A DNA stretch of 64,000 bases from Zhongshania marina (GCF_002915595.1 NZ_PQGG01000013.1:85395-149394); one strand, 5' to 3'; counted from the first letter of the stretch, positions 1-9,980 are shown. The notes: generated from the sequence alone by a model not told the origin. A program made the numbers and translations.

Positions 1-2
1 TA

Positions 3-1202
3 ACTACGGGAACTTGGGATTTAGGGAATTCCCGTATTGTGATGTATCACGAAATCTTTTTTTCCCTTTGTGCGGTGTGTTTACTGTGGGGGCGAGGTTT
101 ACTTGATTTACTGAGAGAGAATCGTCTGATCGTTGGCGTTCTCGTGCTTTGGGTTATAAGCATAAGTTATTCGTTGATAAGTTCCCCCTATAATCTGGCG
201 TATTTGTCCATCGGCCGGGCACGATACTACGAGACGATATCCCACATTGTTTTTTTTGTGCTACTACTTTCATTTTTGAGGCTGTATTCACCACCACTGC
301 GCCTTGTATTCGCAGTTATTCTATTTAGTAATGCCTTTGTTGTTATGCAGGCGATGTTAGTTTGGCATTTTAGCCCAGATCCAACTATCCATACCTCTTC
401 AGCATGGTTTAGCCGTTTTCCATTTGTTGGCCACGCTCGTCATGCTGGGTACAACATGTTGGTAGCTGTGATTTCGGGCGTGTTTTTATTGCTGGGAAGC
501 AGGCGTGCTCGTGAGAATGTACCTTATGCGATAGGGCTATTATTGGTCACCGCTTGCTTGTTTTGGTTAGGCGGTCGAGGGTCCATGATCTCGACCTTGC
601 TAGCTTTTGGATTGTTGGTATTCGCTAGACCTGAGCTAAAGGTGGCGGGGCTGGTAAAATGTAGCTGCATTTTATTGCTTATATTTGTCGCGGCTCTTAT
701 TGCACATTATTTGGCGCAGTTTTCATGGAACGGTATATCTAACTCTATTGAACGTTCGGTTGCTGCTGAATCGGTGAATCGGCTTTCCTCTGGGCGTTTG
801 GCTATTTGGAAATATTCGATAGAAGCGTTGAAAGACGACTATTTATTCGGCTTGGGTCCACAAGCTTACTTGTTTATACCGGGTAAATGGCGAAGCACTG
901 CGATGCCGCATAATGTGATAGTTCAGTTTTTGATAGAGTGGGGCGTGGTAGGAGCGAGTTTATTTTCTGCTGCGTATTTATATGCCCTTTATCGAGGTAT
1001 TGTTAAGCTTAGAGCTGCTGCATATAAGGGAGTAGAAGTTCTATGCGCTGCTGTGGTTGTTGCGGCACTTAGTATTCATGGCCTTACTGACGGTACGTTT
1101 TATCATGGCAAGGCAAGTTTCTATCTTGCCCTGTGTATGGCGATCTGGATGGGCGCGAGAACACAAATTAATGAAGTTGGGGTGACGGAAAATGTCAGTT
1201 AG
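3..1202 (+). CDS. O-antigen ligase-like membrane protein (pilin glycan ligase candidate), 5' partial
   Basis: The reading frame is open to the left edge of the window, so the true start probably lies upstream; GTG at 39 and ATG at 42 are only internal candidates. About ten hydrophobic segments fit the Wzy_C/O-antigen ligase family, which transfers lipid-linked glycans in the periplasm. Visible family signatures are the GGRGSMISTL stretch, a large hydrophilic loop with LSSGRLAIW and GLGPQAY, and HNVIVQFLIEWGVVG, holding the conserved His. It lies just upstream of pilA, the kind of linkage seen for TfpO/PilO, which O-glycosylates type IV pilin in Pseudomonas. Pilin as the substrate is therefore inferred from context. 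It could instead be an LPS ligase or a polymerase. The DNA is A+T-rich compared with the rnf genes downstream. Confidence 0.75.
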   Translation, partial: TTGTWDLGNSRIVMYHEIFFSLCAVCLLWGRGLLDLLRENRLIVGVLVLWVISISYSLISSPYNLAYLSIGRARYYETISHIVFFVLLLSFLRLYSPPLRLVFAVILFSNAFVVMQAMLVWHFSPDPTIHTSSAWFSRFPFVGHARHAGYNMLVAVISGVFLLLGSRRARENVPYAIGLLLVTACLFWLGGRGSMISTLLAFGLLVFARPELKVAGLVKCSCILLLIFVAALIAHYLAQFSWNGISNSIERSVAAESVNRLSSGRLAIWKYSIEALKDDYLFGLGPQAYLFIPGKWRSTAMPHNVIVQFLIEWGVVGASLFSAAYLYALYRGIVKLRAAAYKGVEVLCAAVVVAALSIHGLTDGTFYHGKASFYLALCMAIWMGARTQINEVGVTENVS

Positions 1203-1280
1203 TGACCGCGCTTGTATGCTCGTGTTGCCCATACTTGTCGGTTAATGGAGAAGTATAAGTATTTAAGAGGCTTTTCTACT

Positions 1281-1297
1281 TGGCACAAGACATGCTT
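1281..1297 (+). promoter_or_regulatory. Sigma-54 (RpoN) promoter of pilA
   Basis: TGGCAC at 1281-1286 and TGCTT at 1293-1297 place GG (1282-1283) and GC (1294-1295) exactly 12 bp apart, the strict -24/-12 spacing of RpoN promoters. It lies about 70 bp before the pilA start. Pseudomonas pilA is driven by RpoN with the PilS/PilR system, so the same control is likely here. PilS and PilR are not encoded in this window. Confidence 0.82.
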
Positions 1298-1366
1298 TCA
1301 ATTGCTTAGATTGTTGGCTCATACAATCGTTGAACGAACGAAATTTTTGTCCTTTTGGAGAATACA

Positions 1367-1849
1367 ATGAAAAAAGTACAACAAGGTTTTACATTGATCG
1401 AATTGATGATCGTAATCGCGATTATCGGTATTTTGGCCGCGGTAGCGTTACCTGCTTATCAGGATTACACCGTGCGTGCAAAGGCATCAGAAATTGTATT
1501 GGCTGCGTCTACATGTCGAACTGCTATAACCGAGTACTATCAGTCGGGTGACGCAACTCCGGCAGCTAATGGTTGGGGCTGTGAGTCAAGTGGTGCTGGT
1601 GGCTCATCCAAGTATGTTAAGAGTGTTGCGACTACTGCGGATGGTGCAATTGTTGTTACTGCACAAGGTATTAGTGAATTAACGGCTGGTTCAGCAGATG
1701 TATTAACACTGGTACCTGAATTAAGTGATGGCACTTCAATGACTTGGGCTGCGGATAAAGGTAAGGCTGTATTTCAGTGGACGTGTGGTGACGATTCAAA
1801 AGGTACAACTATTCCTAAGCAATATTTGCCAGGTTCGTGTCGTGGTTAA
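1367..1849 (+). CDS. pilA: Type IV major pilin PilA
   Basis: A 160-residue type IVa prepilin. The leader MKKVQQG ends in the Gly cleaved by prepilin peptidase, followed by the N-methylated [20 protein letters not shown] helix with the conserved Glu5 that drives fibre assembly. The C-terminal part carries a Cys pair (WTC near residue 143 and GSC near 158) fitting the disulfide-bonded D-region, plus an inner pair (TCRTA and GWGCES). ATG at 1367 was chosen over an upstream TTG because GGAG at 1357-1360 is well spaced from it. The gene has its own sigma-54 promoter and a downstream terminator, so it is a single-gene unit between a ligase and a phosphotransferase-like gene. The pilus assembly genes are not in this window. 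Confidence 0.93.
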   Translation: MKKVQQGFTLIELMIVIAIIGILAAVALPAYQDYTVRAKASEIVLAASTCRTAITEYYQSGDATPAANGWGCESSGAGGSSKYVKSVATTADGAIVVTAQGISELTAGSADVLTLVPELSDGTSMTWAADKGKAVFQWTCGDDSKGTTIPKQYLPGSCRG

Positions 1850-1893
1850 GTCTTTGGGCTGATCAGTAATCACGTGGTTGTTATTTTTTTAAA

Positions 1894-1916
1894 GGGGGCT
1901 TTGGCTCCCTTTTTTA
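1894..1916 (+). terminator. Rho-independent terminator after pilA
   Basis: GGGGGC (1894-1899) pairs with GCTCCC (1904-1909), with one G-U pair and a four-base loop, followed by a T-run from 1910. It lies about 45 bp after the pilA stop and separates pilA from the next gene. Confidence 0.75.
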
Positions 1917-1938
1917 TTTTTTTAGGTTAAATGTCGGC

Positions 1939-3804
1939 TTGATATTTCGAATAGCGTTATTATCAGTACTAGGTATTACTTCATTTTTTTCCTACTTTGG
2001 CTTTCTTAACCCTCACCCGCTTGGGCTGCTTAGTGCTGGTGTAGTTTTTACGCTCAGCCTTTCTATAACATGTATTATGATTTTATTGGGGCGCACAGTT
2101 TTTACATTATATTTAATCATCTATGTGGTTTTTTCATGCTTAATCTGTATTAGTAATTGGTGGTATTTCGAGTATTTCCAAGCATTTTATAATTATGAGT
2201 TAATTGGACTCGGTGGGGATATATTTGGAGCATTAAAGACTTTAAGCAGTTTTGGTTATAAAGTTGAGAGTGTTTGCTTTGTGTTTTTGGCTTGCTTTTC
2301 TGCGGCTCTTTCGATAGTTTTTTATCGTAAATCCGAAGTGCCTAGTAAGGAGCTGGGGACGGGATTGGTTTTGTTTTTGGCTTCTATGGTGTTTGGGTTT
2401 GTGGCCCATACTTCTTTTTCTCAGTATATAAAGTTGAATGTATCGATATTGCAGCCTTCGTATATTCATCCTCTGCATGCTTTCTTTGTTACGGATAAAG
2501 TAAATGCAGTTGTTACGGTGGATGAAGTGTCCGCATTAGGGGTTTTTAGTAGTCTAAATACATCAATCGAAAATAGTAGTTCGTTGTCGTTTAAGCAATC
2601 TTATAATGTTATTTATATTATGCTTGAGTCAACAAGAGCTTCTTTAGTGGGTGCTTATGGAAATGGCGATAATTTGACGCCAAATATCGATGCCCTATCG
2701 AAGACTTTAATTGTATCGAGAGAATTTTACGCAAACAGTAATTATACGATTAAAGGCGAGCTTGCCAGTTGGTGCGGGATTTTTGATAACAACGCTAAAC
2801 CACCAATATCTAAGTCAGTGGGCGCGATAAAGAATTTGCGATGTTTACCAAAAATTCTAGCTGAGAGGGGGTACGAAACCTCCTACTTTCATGGCAATAC
2901 CTCGTCTTTTAATAGTCGCAAAGAGTTCTTGCCGATAGTGGGCTTCGAAGAATTATATTTTCCTGAAGATGATGAATACTCTGAGAAGTTGCCACAAATT
3001 GGTTGGGGTGTGTCTGACGAATATATGTATCAGTTTATGCTCGATACCTTGATATCTAATAATGAAAAGCCATTTTTTGCACATTTTATGACGGTAAGTA
3101 GTCATTACCCTTATGGCTGGGACTGGGGAGTAAGTGTGCCGTTAGAGGAGCACCCTAATCCCAAAAAGGCGTCTGAATTGTATGACAATTATCGAAATGC
3201 GGTGTTCTATGAAGACTATGCGCTCGGTAAGTTTTGGGAGGCATTTAAAAAATCTACGCTTTACGATAACACTATCGTCGTGATTACAGCTGATCATGGG
3301 GTGTGGGTATTTGATGATGAAGAGAAGAAGTCTTTATTGCAGAAAAATGAGGAGTTTTTTCGTATTCCTTTGTTAATTTATCATCCCGATATTCGAGGGC
3401 CGATAGAGTTAACCGATACTGCTAGTCAAATAGATCTTCCTGAAACTGTGTTGAATATGTTGGGGATACAAGATTACGACGACTTTTTTGTTGGAAAAAA
3501 TCTGTTTGAAAAAGTGCAAACCCCGTGGGCTATCATGATGAAACAGGGTGATGTTGTCGTAAGGAAAAACGATGTTATTTGCTACATCGAGGGTGCCGCT
3601 TGTTCAGGTATTCAGCAGGATTGTGTGGCAATCAACTACGGCGAACTATTGCCTGATATTAATAAATTACAGCGTTGCCAAAGAATTGACGGCGACTTGC
3701 TACTAGATGATGCGGTTATTACTGAGCTATCGGCTGATCCGGAGTTGATGGATAAGGCCTTTGGCCTTATCCGTTATCACAATAAAAAAGTGTTTATGAA
3801 TTGA
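1939..3804 (+). CDS. Membrane sulfatase-family phosphoglycerol/phosphoethanolamine transferase-like protein
   Basis: The N-terminal ~170 residues contain about five hydrophobic segments, followed by a periplasmic alkaline-phosphatase/sulfatase fold as in LtaS, OpgB and EptA. Visible motifs are YIMLESTRAS (metal-binding Glu), a candidate nucleophilic Thr in NYTIKGELAS near residue 270, and VVITADHGVW (metal Asp/His) near residue 450. Such enzymes move phosphoglycerol or phosphoethanolamine from phospholipid onto an acceptor. Neisseria uses family members (PptA, PptB) to decorate pilin, so the neighbouring pilA is a plausible but unproven acceptor. A glycan or the periplasmic glucan is an alternative. 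The start is a TTG with a weak ribosome site, because no in-frame ATG lies near it; the exact N-terminus is uncertain. The A+T-rich composition suggests a transferred cassette. Confidence 0.75.
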   Translation: MIFRIALLSVLGITSFFSYFGFLNPHPLGLLSAGVVFTLSLSITCIMILLGRTVFTLYLIIYVVFSCLICISNWWYFEYFQAFYNYELIGLGGDIFGALKTLSSFGYKVESVCFVFLACFSAALSIVFYRKSEVPSKELGTGLVLFLASMVFGFVAHTSFSQYIKLNVSILQPSYIHPLHAFFVTDKVNAVVTVDEVSALGVFSSLNTSIENSSSLSFKQSYNVIYIMLESTRASLVGAYGNGDNLTPNIDALSKTLIVSREFYANSNYTIKGELASWCGIFDNNAKPPISKSVGAIKNLRCLPKILAERGYETSYFHGNTSSFNSRKEFLPIVGFEELYFPEDDEYSEKLPQIGWGVSDEYMYQFMLDTLISNNEKPFFAHFMTVSSHYPYGWDWGVSVPLEEHPNPKKASELYDNYRNAVFYEDYALGKFWEAFKKSTLYDNTIVVITADHGVWVFDDEEKKSLLQKNEEFFRIPLLIYHPDIRGPIELTDTASQIDLPETVLNMLGIQDYDDFFVGKNLFEKVQTPWAIMMKQGDVVVRKNDVICYIEGAACSGIQQDCVAINYGELLPDINKLQRCQRIDGDLLLDDAVITELSADPELMDKAFGLIRYHNKKVFMN

Positions 3805-3838
3805 GCTGGGCAGAATTATAATTTTTCTGTTTCAAGCT

Positions 3839-4552
3839 TTAGCTAATATTCCCCGTCACCCGAACCCGCCTGCTAGTCGGTGCGACTTTTTCAGTCTTCG
3901 CCGCTTCGCGATTTTTAATGCCGGTGTCGATGATGTTTTTAAGGGCGATGATCATGCCGGTAAAGATGAAGGCGCCGGGTGGGAGTATGGCGACTAGTAC
4001 GGCGGTGTAGTCGTCTACTAAAACAATTTTCCAGCTTTTTGCGGCTTCGCCGAATAGCAAATCCATGTTCGCAAAGATGGCGCCGGTGCCGATAATTTCT
4101 CTTACTGCGCCCAACAACATTAGGATGACGGCGAAGCCGACACCCATAATAAAGCCGTCGTACATGGCGGGTAGGACTTTGTTTTTGCAGGCAAAGGCGT
4201 CGGCGCGCCCGAGGATGACGCAGTTGGTGGTGATGAGCGGTAGGAAGATGCCGAGTATTTGGAATAGCTCGTAGGCGAAGGCCTGCATGAGTAGTTCTAT
4301 GCAGGTTACCGCTGCGGCGATGATCATGACGAAGGCTGGCAGGCGAATCGCATCTGAGGCGAAGCTGCGAATCATTGAAACGGCGGTGTTAGATACGGTG
4401 AGTACTAACATGGTGGCTATGCCCATGCCGAGGGCGTTGATGACCGAGCCGGTAACGGCGAGCAGGGGGCAGAGGCCAAGTAGCTGGACGATGGCGGGGT
4501 TGTTTTTCCACAGGCCGTTTAGGGAGATTTCGCGGTAGCTGATATCACTCAT
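3839..4552 (-). CDS. rnfE: Rnf electron transport complex subunit E
   Basis: Integral membrane subunit of the Rnf (Rsx) complex, which couples electron transfer between ferredoxin and NAD to Na+ or H+ movement. The 237-residue protein starts [20 protein letters not shown] and contains [17 protein letters not shown], the paired half-helix region characteristic of RnfA/RnfE, with about six membrane segments. It is the last gene of rnfABCDGE, and its ATG overlaps the rnfG stop by four bases (ATGA), so it is translationally coupled. Downstream it converges on the sulfatase-family gene with a 34-bp gap. The Arg/Lys-rich C-terminal tail is typical of the family. Confidence 0.95.
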   Translation of the reverse strand: MSDISYREISLNGLWKNNPAIVQLLGLCPLLAVTGSVINALGMGIATMLVLTVSNTAVSMIRSFASDAIRLPAFVMIIAAAVTCIELLMQAFAYELFQILGIFLPLITTNCVILGRADAFACKNKVLPAMYDGFIMGVGFAVILMLLGAVREIIGTGAIFANMDLLFGEAAKSWKIVLVDDYTAVLVAILPPGAFIFTGMIIALKNIIDTGIKNREAAKTEKVAPTSRRVRVTGNIS

Positions 4553-5223
4553 CGTTGCGTTCCTAGGTCGGTGCTTGTTTGCTGCTCGCTGATATTTTTT
4601 GTAGCGCTGCCGATAATTTCTGCTTTGTTCGCAGCGTAGTACTGTAAGGCTTTATGCACGGCCTTGGTAACAGCGCGGGGGGTGATGGTCGCGCCGGTGA
4701 ATTGGTCGAAGACGCCCTTGTCTTTCTTCACCGCCCACTTTGCTTCTTCTGGATTACTTAGGCTTTTATCTAAAAAGCCGTCTACCCAGTGGCTCTTTTT
4801 GTAGTCGACTTGGTCACCTAGGCCCGGTGTTTCGCGATGGGATAGCACGCGTACGCCAGAGATGGTGCCGTCTTCTCTAATGCCGACAATCATATCGATA
4901 TCGCCAGTGTAACCATCTCGGGCGGTAGCGGGCAAAATTGCGCCGACGAATTCGCCGTTCATGGTGGCACGGTAGAGCTTCTTGGTTTCGCGCAGGCCTA
5001 ATAATTCGCTGTCGCTAGCGTTGATGGCGTCATCTAGCATGGAGTTGTCGTGGCTAGATTTTGGAAAAAGTTCGAGCAGGGCACTTTCTTCCGCGTGGCG
5101 GATATTGTCTTGGATTAAGCCGCGGGTAGACAGGTAGGTGCCCGCAATAACGCCGGTGGTGACGATGGCGAAGAGGCCAAGTAGCGCGCCATTTTTAGTG
5201 ATGGATTTGCCGAGGATATTCAT
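4549..5223 (-). CDS. rnfG: Rnf electron transport complex subunit G (flavoprotein)
   Basis: Periplasmic FMN-bearing subunit anchored by one N-terminal membrane helix ([19 protein letters not shown]). The FMN_bind domain follows, and [15 protein letters not shown] near residues 172-186 contains the Thr that carries covalently bound FMN in RnfG/NqrC proteins. [12 protein letters not shown] in the middle is also a family signature. The ATG overlaps the rnfD stop by four bases, and the stop overlaps rnfE the same way. Its length of 224 residues is usual. Confidence 0.95.
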   Translation of the reverse strand: MNILGKSITKNGALLGLFAIVTTGVIAGTYLSTRGLIQDNIRHAEESALLELFPKSSHDNSMLDDAINASDSELLGLRETKKLYRATMNGEFVGAILPATARDGYTGDIDMIVGIREDGTISGVRVLSHRETPGLGDQVDYKKSHWVDGFLDKSLSNPEEAKWAVKKDKGVFDQFTGATITPRAVTKAVHKALQYYAANKAEIIGSATKNISEQQTSTDLGTQR

Positions 5224-6269
5224 GATTTTCCTCCCTGCTGATCCTTCAGTTTATGGCCGTAGGTTCTCGGCTGGGTGTAGTGGTCGATAAATGGCGCGGC
5301 AAAATTCATTAGCAATACCGAGAAGGCTACCGCGTCGGGGTAGTTGCCCCACACCCGAATAATGTAAACCAATATGCCGATGAGGGCGCCGTAAATGAGG
5401 CGGCCGCGATTTGATACGGCGGAGGTCACAGGGTCGGTGACGATAAAAAATGCGCCCAGCATGGTGCCGCCGCTGAGTAAATGAAACAGTGGTGAGCCGC
5501 CGGATGCCGAGCTGCCGCCATCGTAAAACAGAACTGATAGCAGCGTTAATGATGCCAGCATGCTAATAGGGGCATGCCAAGTGAATACGCGTCTATATAA
5601 AAGGTAAAGGCCACCTAGTAAAAATCCGATATTGGCCCATTCCCAGCCTATGCCGGCAAAGTGTCCGAGCTGGGCAGATTCCTGCCAGAGGTCTTCGATG
5701 AGTAGGGAGTTGTTTTGTTTGAGCACGTCTAGCGGCGTTGCCATTGTTATGGCGTCGATCGATTCGCGGCCGAACCCAAAGCAATAGCGCAGGGCGTCTA
5801 TAGGCCCGAGTAAGTCACCGGCAAAGCTGCCCTGCGGTGCCAGCCATGTGGTCATTTGCACGGGGAAGGAAATGAGCAGCATGACGTAAGCTGCCATAGC
5901 GGGGTTGAAGGGGTTGTAGCCCATGCCGCCATAGAGTTGCTTGCATATAAGAATGGCGAAGCCGGTGCCGATCATAATCAGCCAGAAGGGTGAACCCGGC
6001 GGTAGCGCGATACCTAATAAAAATGCGGTGACTAGGGCGCTGTAGTCATTGAGATAAAACGCGATGGGCCGCTTGCGCAGTTTTAAGGCTAGGGCTTCGA
6101 ATGCTAGCGCGGTAATGCTGGCCCAAAGTACATTGACGAGGGTGCCAAAACCGAAAAACCACGTGAGTGAGAATAAGCCGGGAATGGTTGCCAGCAGCAC
6201 CAAGCGCATAACTCGCGCGGTGCTCATTGGCCCGTGGGCGTGTGGTGAACTGACTTTTAAAAATCCCAT
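5220..6269 (-). CDS. rnfD: Rnf electron transport complex subunit D
   Basis: Polytopic membrane subunit related to NqrB, 349 residues with about ten hydrophobic segments. DAITMATPLDVLK contains the Thr expected to carry phosphoester-linked FMN. GGMGYNPFNPAMAAYV and FIVTDPVTSAVSNRGR are conserved loops of RnfD/NqrB. The gene lies 21 bp after rnfC and overlaps rnfG by four bases. No anomaly is visible. Confidence 0.95.
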   Translation of the reverse strand: MGFLKVSSPHAHGPMSTARVMRLVLLATIPGLFSLTWFFGFGTLVNVLWASITALAFEALALKLRKRPIAFYLNDYSALVTAFLLGIALPPGSPFWLIMIGTGFAILICKQLYGGMGYNPFNPAMAAYVMLLISFPVQMTTWLAPQGSFAGDLLGPIDALRYCFGFGRESIDAITMATPLDVLKQNNSLLIEDLWQESAQLGHFAGIGWEWANIGFLLGGLYLLYRRVFTWHAPISMLASLTLLSVLFYDGGSSASGGSPLFHLLSGGTMLGAFFIVTDPVTSAVSNRGRLIYGALIGILVYIIRVWGNYPDAVAFSVLLMNFAAPFIDHYTQPRTYGHKLKDQQGGKS

Positions 6270-6290
6270 AGTCTCATTCGTGCTCGTAAT

Positions 6291-7125
6291 CTAGGTTTGA
6301 CTCAGCTGTTGCTGAGCGGTGGCCAGTTTATCTTCTAGTTTTGCGAGTGAGTCGGCCAATATCTCGGCCTTGTCATCGCCTGCTGCGCGGGCGGCCTCGA
6401 GTTTCTCTTTGCTTTTAGCGATGCGGTTTTCTAGCGACTCGAGGGTTTGCTTAATCTTGTCGGCTTCGCTCATATTTGCCTGCGCTTCACGGGCGGCTTT
6501 GGCGCGCTCTATAGCTGCTTGAACGGGGTCGTCACTGGTAGCTTGCTCGGCGGCGGCATTTTCGCCAAGGGTGGCCTGGTGATCGGCAAGCTCTTTTTTG
6601 ACTGCGTCTAACTTCGCTTGTGTTTTCTCAACACCTGTCGCAAAGGCGCCAACATTGGCATCGTTTTGTTCCTGCGCCAAAGCTAATTTTTGCTGGGCGG
6701 CTGCGAGTCGTTTTTCTGTTGTCGCAACGACGTTTTGCAGGCGTGTGGTTTTGTCTTCTGCGCTTTCATCGGCCCCAGCGCCTGCGCGTTTGGCTAGTGC
6801 GCGGGCAATGGCGGCTTGGGCTGGATCGGTGCTCTCGCCTGCGGGTTCGGTCTTAGCCGGAGCTTGGCTGGCTTGGTGCTCGCTCAGTTCTTTTTGAATG
6901 GCTGACAGTTTTTCTTCGGTTTTACTTACGGCGGTCGCAAAGGCGTCGGCATTGTCGCTTTGTTGTTCTTGCGCCAGTGCGAGTTTTTCTTTTGCGGCGA
7001 CTAGACGTTTTTCTGCACTGGCTAATAATTTTTGCAGGCGCTCGGTTTTTTCCTGCGGGCTTTCTTCTTCTGCGCCGCCATCACGCTTAGCCTGCGCGCG
7101 GGCGATCGCCGCTTGGGCGGGGTCA
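6291..7125 (-). repeat. Three tandem ~99-codon repeats in the rnfC 3' end
   Basis: Three modules each open with DP(A/V)QAAI(A/E)RA near 7125, 6826 and 6530. Each continues with a heptad-rich segment of the type [17 protein letters not shown], then AFAT-V-KT--KL--(I/V)-KEL. The period is close to 297-298 bp, and the last copy is shortened (about 80 codons). The region predicts a long coiled coil attached to the RnfC core. Confidence 0.8.
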
Positions 7126-8660
7126 GCCGGTTCCGCTTTTTTGGCTTTGCTGCGTTCGAGTGCAGCTTGAATGATATCGGCTTTGCTGGCCTCGGGTGCG
7201 TTTGCAGCGGCCGCTGCTTTGGCCTTCGCTGCTGCCATTCGCGCTGCGCGTTTGGCTTCTTTCTCAGCTTCTTCCTGTTCTAGTCTGGCGGTGCGCGCTT
7301 CAAAGCGTTCTTTGGAGCGTTCGGCTTTGATCTTGTCTTGCTGAGCTTGGCGAATCTCTGCTTTTGAGGCGCGGTAATACTGCACCAGAGTAATATTACT
7401 CGGGCAGACATAGGAGCAAGCACCGCATTCGATGCAGTCGAAAAGTTGATGGTTTTCTAATTTTTCATGTTCCTGCGCGCGGGAGAACCAATACATTTGC
7501 TGGGGGAGCAAAGACACGGGGCAGGCTTCGGCACACATGCCGCAGCGAATACAGGCTTGGGCCGGTGGCGGCGGTGGCAGCTCGGCCACTGTTGGCGCCA
7601 AGATGCAGTTGCTGGTTTTTACCACGGGCACGGCGGTGTCTTGCAGGGTATAGCCCATCATGGGGCCGCCCATGATTAAGCGAATGCAGTTTTCTTTGTC
7701 GAAGCCGCTTTTATCCAGCAAATATTGAACAGGGGTGCCGAGTAATACCTCGTAATTTTGGGCTTGGCCGCAGGCTTCGCCGGTGACGGTAGTGATGCGT
7801 GAAATAAGTGGCTCGCCAAATTGGATGGCACGGTAAATGGCAGTGGCGGTGCCGATGTTTTGGCAGACAATGCCAACGTCTGACGGTAAGCCGCCTGACG
7901 GTACTTCTTTGCCGGTCAAAATTTGAATGAGCTGTTTTTCGCCGCCGGATGGGTATTTGGTCGGGAATACCACAATCTCAATGCCCGTGCCCTCTGCCGC
8001 TTTTTTAAGTGCAGCTATGCCTTCGGGCTTATTGTCTTCTACGCCTATTAGGGTTTCTTTGTTGGGCTTAATTATGTGGCGAAGTATTTCTGCGCCGGCG
8101 ATGATTTCGGCGGCGCGTTCGCGCATGAGAATGTCGTCGGCGGTGATGTAGGGTTCGCACTCGGTGCCATTTAGAATCAGTGTTTCTATTGGCTTGTCGT
8201 CGCGGGTGCTGAGTTTAACTGCGGCGGGGAATCCCGCGCCGCCCATGCCGGCGATACCCGCTTGGCGAATGCGATCGACTAAGTCGAGCTTGCTTAATGC
8301 GCTGTAGTCTTCGACGCCGTGATGATCAATCCATTCATCTTTGCCGTCGGTGTCGATAACGATGCAGTTTGCACTCATACCCGACGGGTGCGGAATCACC
8401 CGAGATTCTATGGCGGCGATGGTGCCAGAGGTGGGCGCGTGAACCGGTGCGCTGACAAAGCCCTTGGCCTCGGCAATCATCTGGCCTTTTAACACGCGCT
8501 CGCCGACATTGACGATGGGGCTGGCCGGCGCGCCAATATGTTGCGCCAAAGGCAGAATAAGCTGTGCTGGAATGCCCGCGTTTTCTATGGGTTTGAGTAA
8601 GGACTGATGTTTGTTTTCAGCGGGGTGAATGCCGCCGTGAATATCCCATATTTTTCTCAT
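6291..8660 (-). CDS. rnfC: Rnf electron transport complex subunit C with long Ala-rich repeat extension
   Basis: Peripheral iron-sulfur flavoprotein subunit thought to receive or deliver electrons from NAD(H). The start is ATG at 8660, giving [13 protein letters not shown], the usual RnfC N-terminus; it overlaps the rnfB stop by four bases. A longer frame from 8720 would overlap rnfB by 64 bp. The core has the SLBB/NADH-binding region ([25 protein letters not shown]) and two 4Fe-4S motifs, [12 protein letters not shown] and [13 protein letters not shown] coiled-coil, Ala/Lys/Glu-rich C-terminal extension of more than 300 residues follows, with three related repeats. Long, variable RnfC tails are known in gammaproteobacteria; their role is unclear. 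Confidence 0.95.
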   Translation of the reverse strand: MRKIWDIHGGIHPAENKHQSLLKPIENAGIPAQLILPLAQHIGAPASPIVNVGERVLKGQMIAEAKGFVSAPVHAPTSGTIAAIESRVIPHPSGMSANCIVIDTDGKDEWIDHHGVEDYSALSKLDLVDRIRQAGIAGMGGAGFPAAVKLSTRDDKPIETLILNGTECEPYITADDILMRERAAEIIAGAEILRHIIKPNKETLIGVEDNKPEGIAALKKAAEGTGIEIVVFPTKYPSGGEKQLIQILTGKEVPSGGLPSDVGIVCQNIGTATAIYRAIQFGEPLISRITTVTGEACGQAQNYEVLLGTPVQYLLDKSGFDKENCIRLIMGGPMMGYTLQDTAVPVVKTSNCILAPTVAELPPPPPAQACIRCGMCAEACPVSLLPQQMYWFSRAQEHEKLENHQLFDCIECGACSYVCPSNITLVQYYRASKAEIRQAQQDKIKAERSKERFEARTARLEQEEAEKEAKRAARMAAAKAKAAAAANAPEASKADIIQAALERSKAKKAEPADPAQAAIARAQAKRDGGAEEESPQEKTERLQKLLASAEKRLVAAKEKLALAQEQQSDNADAFATAVSKTEEKLSAIQKELSEHQASQAPAKTEPAGESTDPAQAAIARALAKRAGAGADESAEDKTTRLQNVVATTEKRLAAAQQKLALAQEQNDANVGAFATGVEKTQAKLDAVKKELADHQATLGENAAAEQATSDDPVQAAIERAKAAREAQANMSEADKIKQTLESLENRIAKSKEKLEAARAAGDDKAEILADSLAKLEDKLATAQQQLSQT

Positions 8661-9250
8661 GCGGTCGCTCCAGAGCGATCCGAGGCGATTAGATCTTCTA
8701 CGGGCTTGGGCTTTTCCCAATGCCAGGTTTGCAGGCTGGTTTCTATTGGGCGCATTTCAATACAGTCTACTGGGCAAGGTTCTACGCAGAGGTCGCAGCC
8801 GGTGCATTCACTGGCGATGACGGTGTGCATGTGCTTGGCGGAGCCGAGAATGGCGTCTACGGGACAGGCCTGAATGCATTTTGTGCAGCCAATGCATTCC
8901 GCTTCACGAATGAATGCAACCGAAGGTACGGCTTCTTCTGCGGCGTCTAGTGGTTTGGCTTCAACGCCGAGTAAATCTGCGAGTGCCGCAATGGTGGCTT
9001 CACCGCCTGGAGGACATTTGTTGATGTCGTCGCCGTCGGCAATGGCCTGGGCATAGGGGCGGCAGCCGGGATAACCGCATTGGCCGCACTGGGTTTGTGG
9101 CAGTAGCGATTCGATTTGATCGGCGATGGGGTCGCCTTCGGTTTTAAATTTTACCGCAGCGAAGCCAAGTAGTGCACCGAATACCAAGCCGAGGCCGACT
9201 AGGGCCAATAGCGAGGCTAAAAACGGGTTTTGGGCAATTAGTTCAATCAT
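8657..9250 (-). CDS. rnfB: Rnf electron transport complex subunit B (polyferredoxin)
   Basis: Iron-sulfur subunit, 197 residues. An N-terminal membrane helix ([19 protein letters not shown]) is followed by the Fe-S cluster motif CGQCGYPGC with a later Cys in KCPPGG, then two ferredoxin motifs, [12 protein letters not shown] and [12 protein letters not shown]. RnfB passes electrons between soluble ferredoxin and the membrane complex. It lies ten bases after rnfA and overlaps rnfC. In gammaproteobacteria the Rsx form can also keep SoxR reduced; no soxR is present here. Confidence 0.96.
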   Translation of the reverse strand: MIELIAQNPFLASLLALVGLGLVFGALLGFAAVKFKTEGDPIADQIESLLPQTQCGQCGYPGCRPYAQAIADGDDINKCPPGGEATIAALADLLGVEAKPLDAAEEAVPSVAFIREAECIGCTKCIQACPVDAILGSAKHMHTVIASECTGCDLCVEPCPVDCIEMRPIETSLQTWHWEKPKPVEDLIASDRSGATA

Positions 9251-9259
9251 GTGTGCAGC

Positions 9260-9838
9260 CTATACCAATCCCGCAAAGCCCATAAAGGCGAGTGACATTA
9301 GGCCGGCGGTGATCATGCCTACGGCGGGGCCTTTAAATGGGTCGGGTACATCGGCGGCGGCGATGCGTTCGCGCATGGCGGCAAATAACACCAATACCAT
9401 CGAAAAGCCCGCAGCGGCGCCAAAGCCGTACAGGGTAGATTCTACAAAGCTGTGGTCTTTGTTGATGTTGAGCAGGGCGACCCCTAGTACCGCGCAGTTG
9501 GTGGTGATGAGTGGCAAAAATACCCCCAACACTTTGTAGAGCATAGGGCTGGTTTTGCGCACGACCATTTCGGTGAATTGCACCACTACTGCGATCACCA
9601 AAATAAAGGTGATGGTGCGCAGATATTCTAAGCCCAGCGGAATGAGTAACCATTCGTAGGTGAGCCAGCTGCAAATAGAGGCGAGGGTCAGTACAAAGGT
9701 GGTGGCGCTAGACATGCCGATGGCGGTTTCGAGTTTATTGGACACACCCATGAAGGGGCACAGGCCTAGAAACTGCACCAGTACGAAGTTGTTAACCAGA
9801 ATGGCGCTGATTAACAATAGTGAATAGTCTGCTAACAC
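9260..9838 (-). CDS. rnfA: Rnf electron transport complex subunit A
   Basis: Integral membrane subunit paired with RnfE, 192 residues with six membrane helices. The N-terminus after the start, [20 protein letters not shown], and [12 protein letters not shown] are hallmark RnfA sequences, and [16 protein letters not shown] is the conserved half-helix. I place the start at GTG 9838 because AGGTGAGG lies nine bases upstream and it gives the usual length. An ATG at 9892 would add 18 residues of unrelated sequence. It is the first gene of the rnfABCDGE operon. Confidence 0.95.
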   Translation of the reverse strand: MLADYSLLLISAILVNNFVLVQFLGLCPFMGVSNKLETAIGMSSATTFVLTLASICSWLTYEWLLIPLGLEYLRTITFILVIAVVVQFTEMVVRKTSPMLYKVLGVFLPLITTNCAVLGVALLNINKDHSFVESTLYGFGAAAGFSMVLVLFAAMRERIAAADVPDPFKGPAVGMITAGLMSLAFMGFAGLV

Positions 9839-9980
9839 AATTTTTAGCCTCACCTTTGCATCGCTTATGCGACGTCTATTCTGGCTGGGCAATACGGGGT
9901 ATTGCGGGCCAGGTCGTCATTATCGGGCGATCTTAGTTTATTTCGATCAAGCGTTCAATTTAAAAAGCGGTAATGCTATG

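Noticed and set aside
6319..7283. Long plus-strand open frames opposite the rnfC repeat region
   Set aside because: They are mirror frames caused by the biased, Ala-rich codons of the rnfC extension on the other strand.
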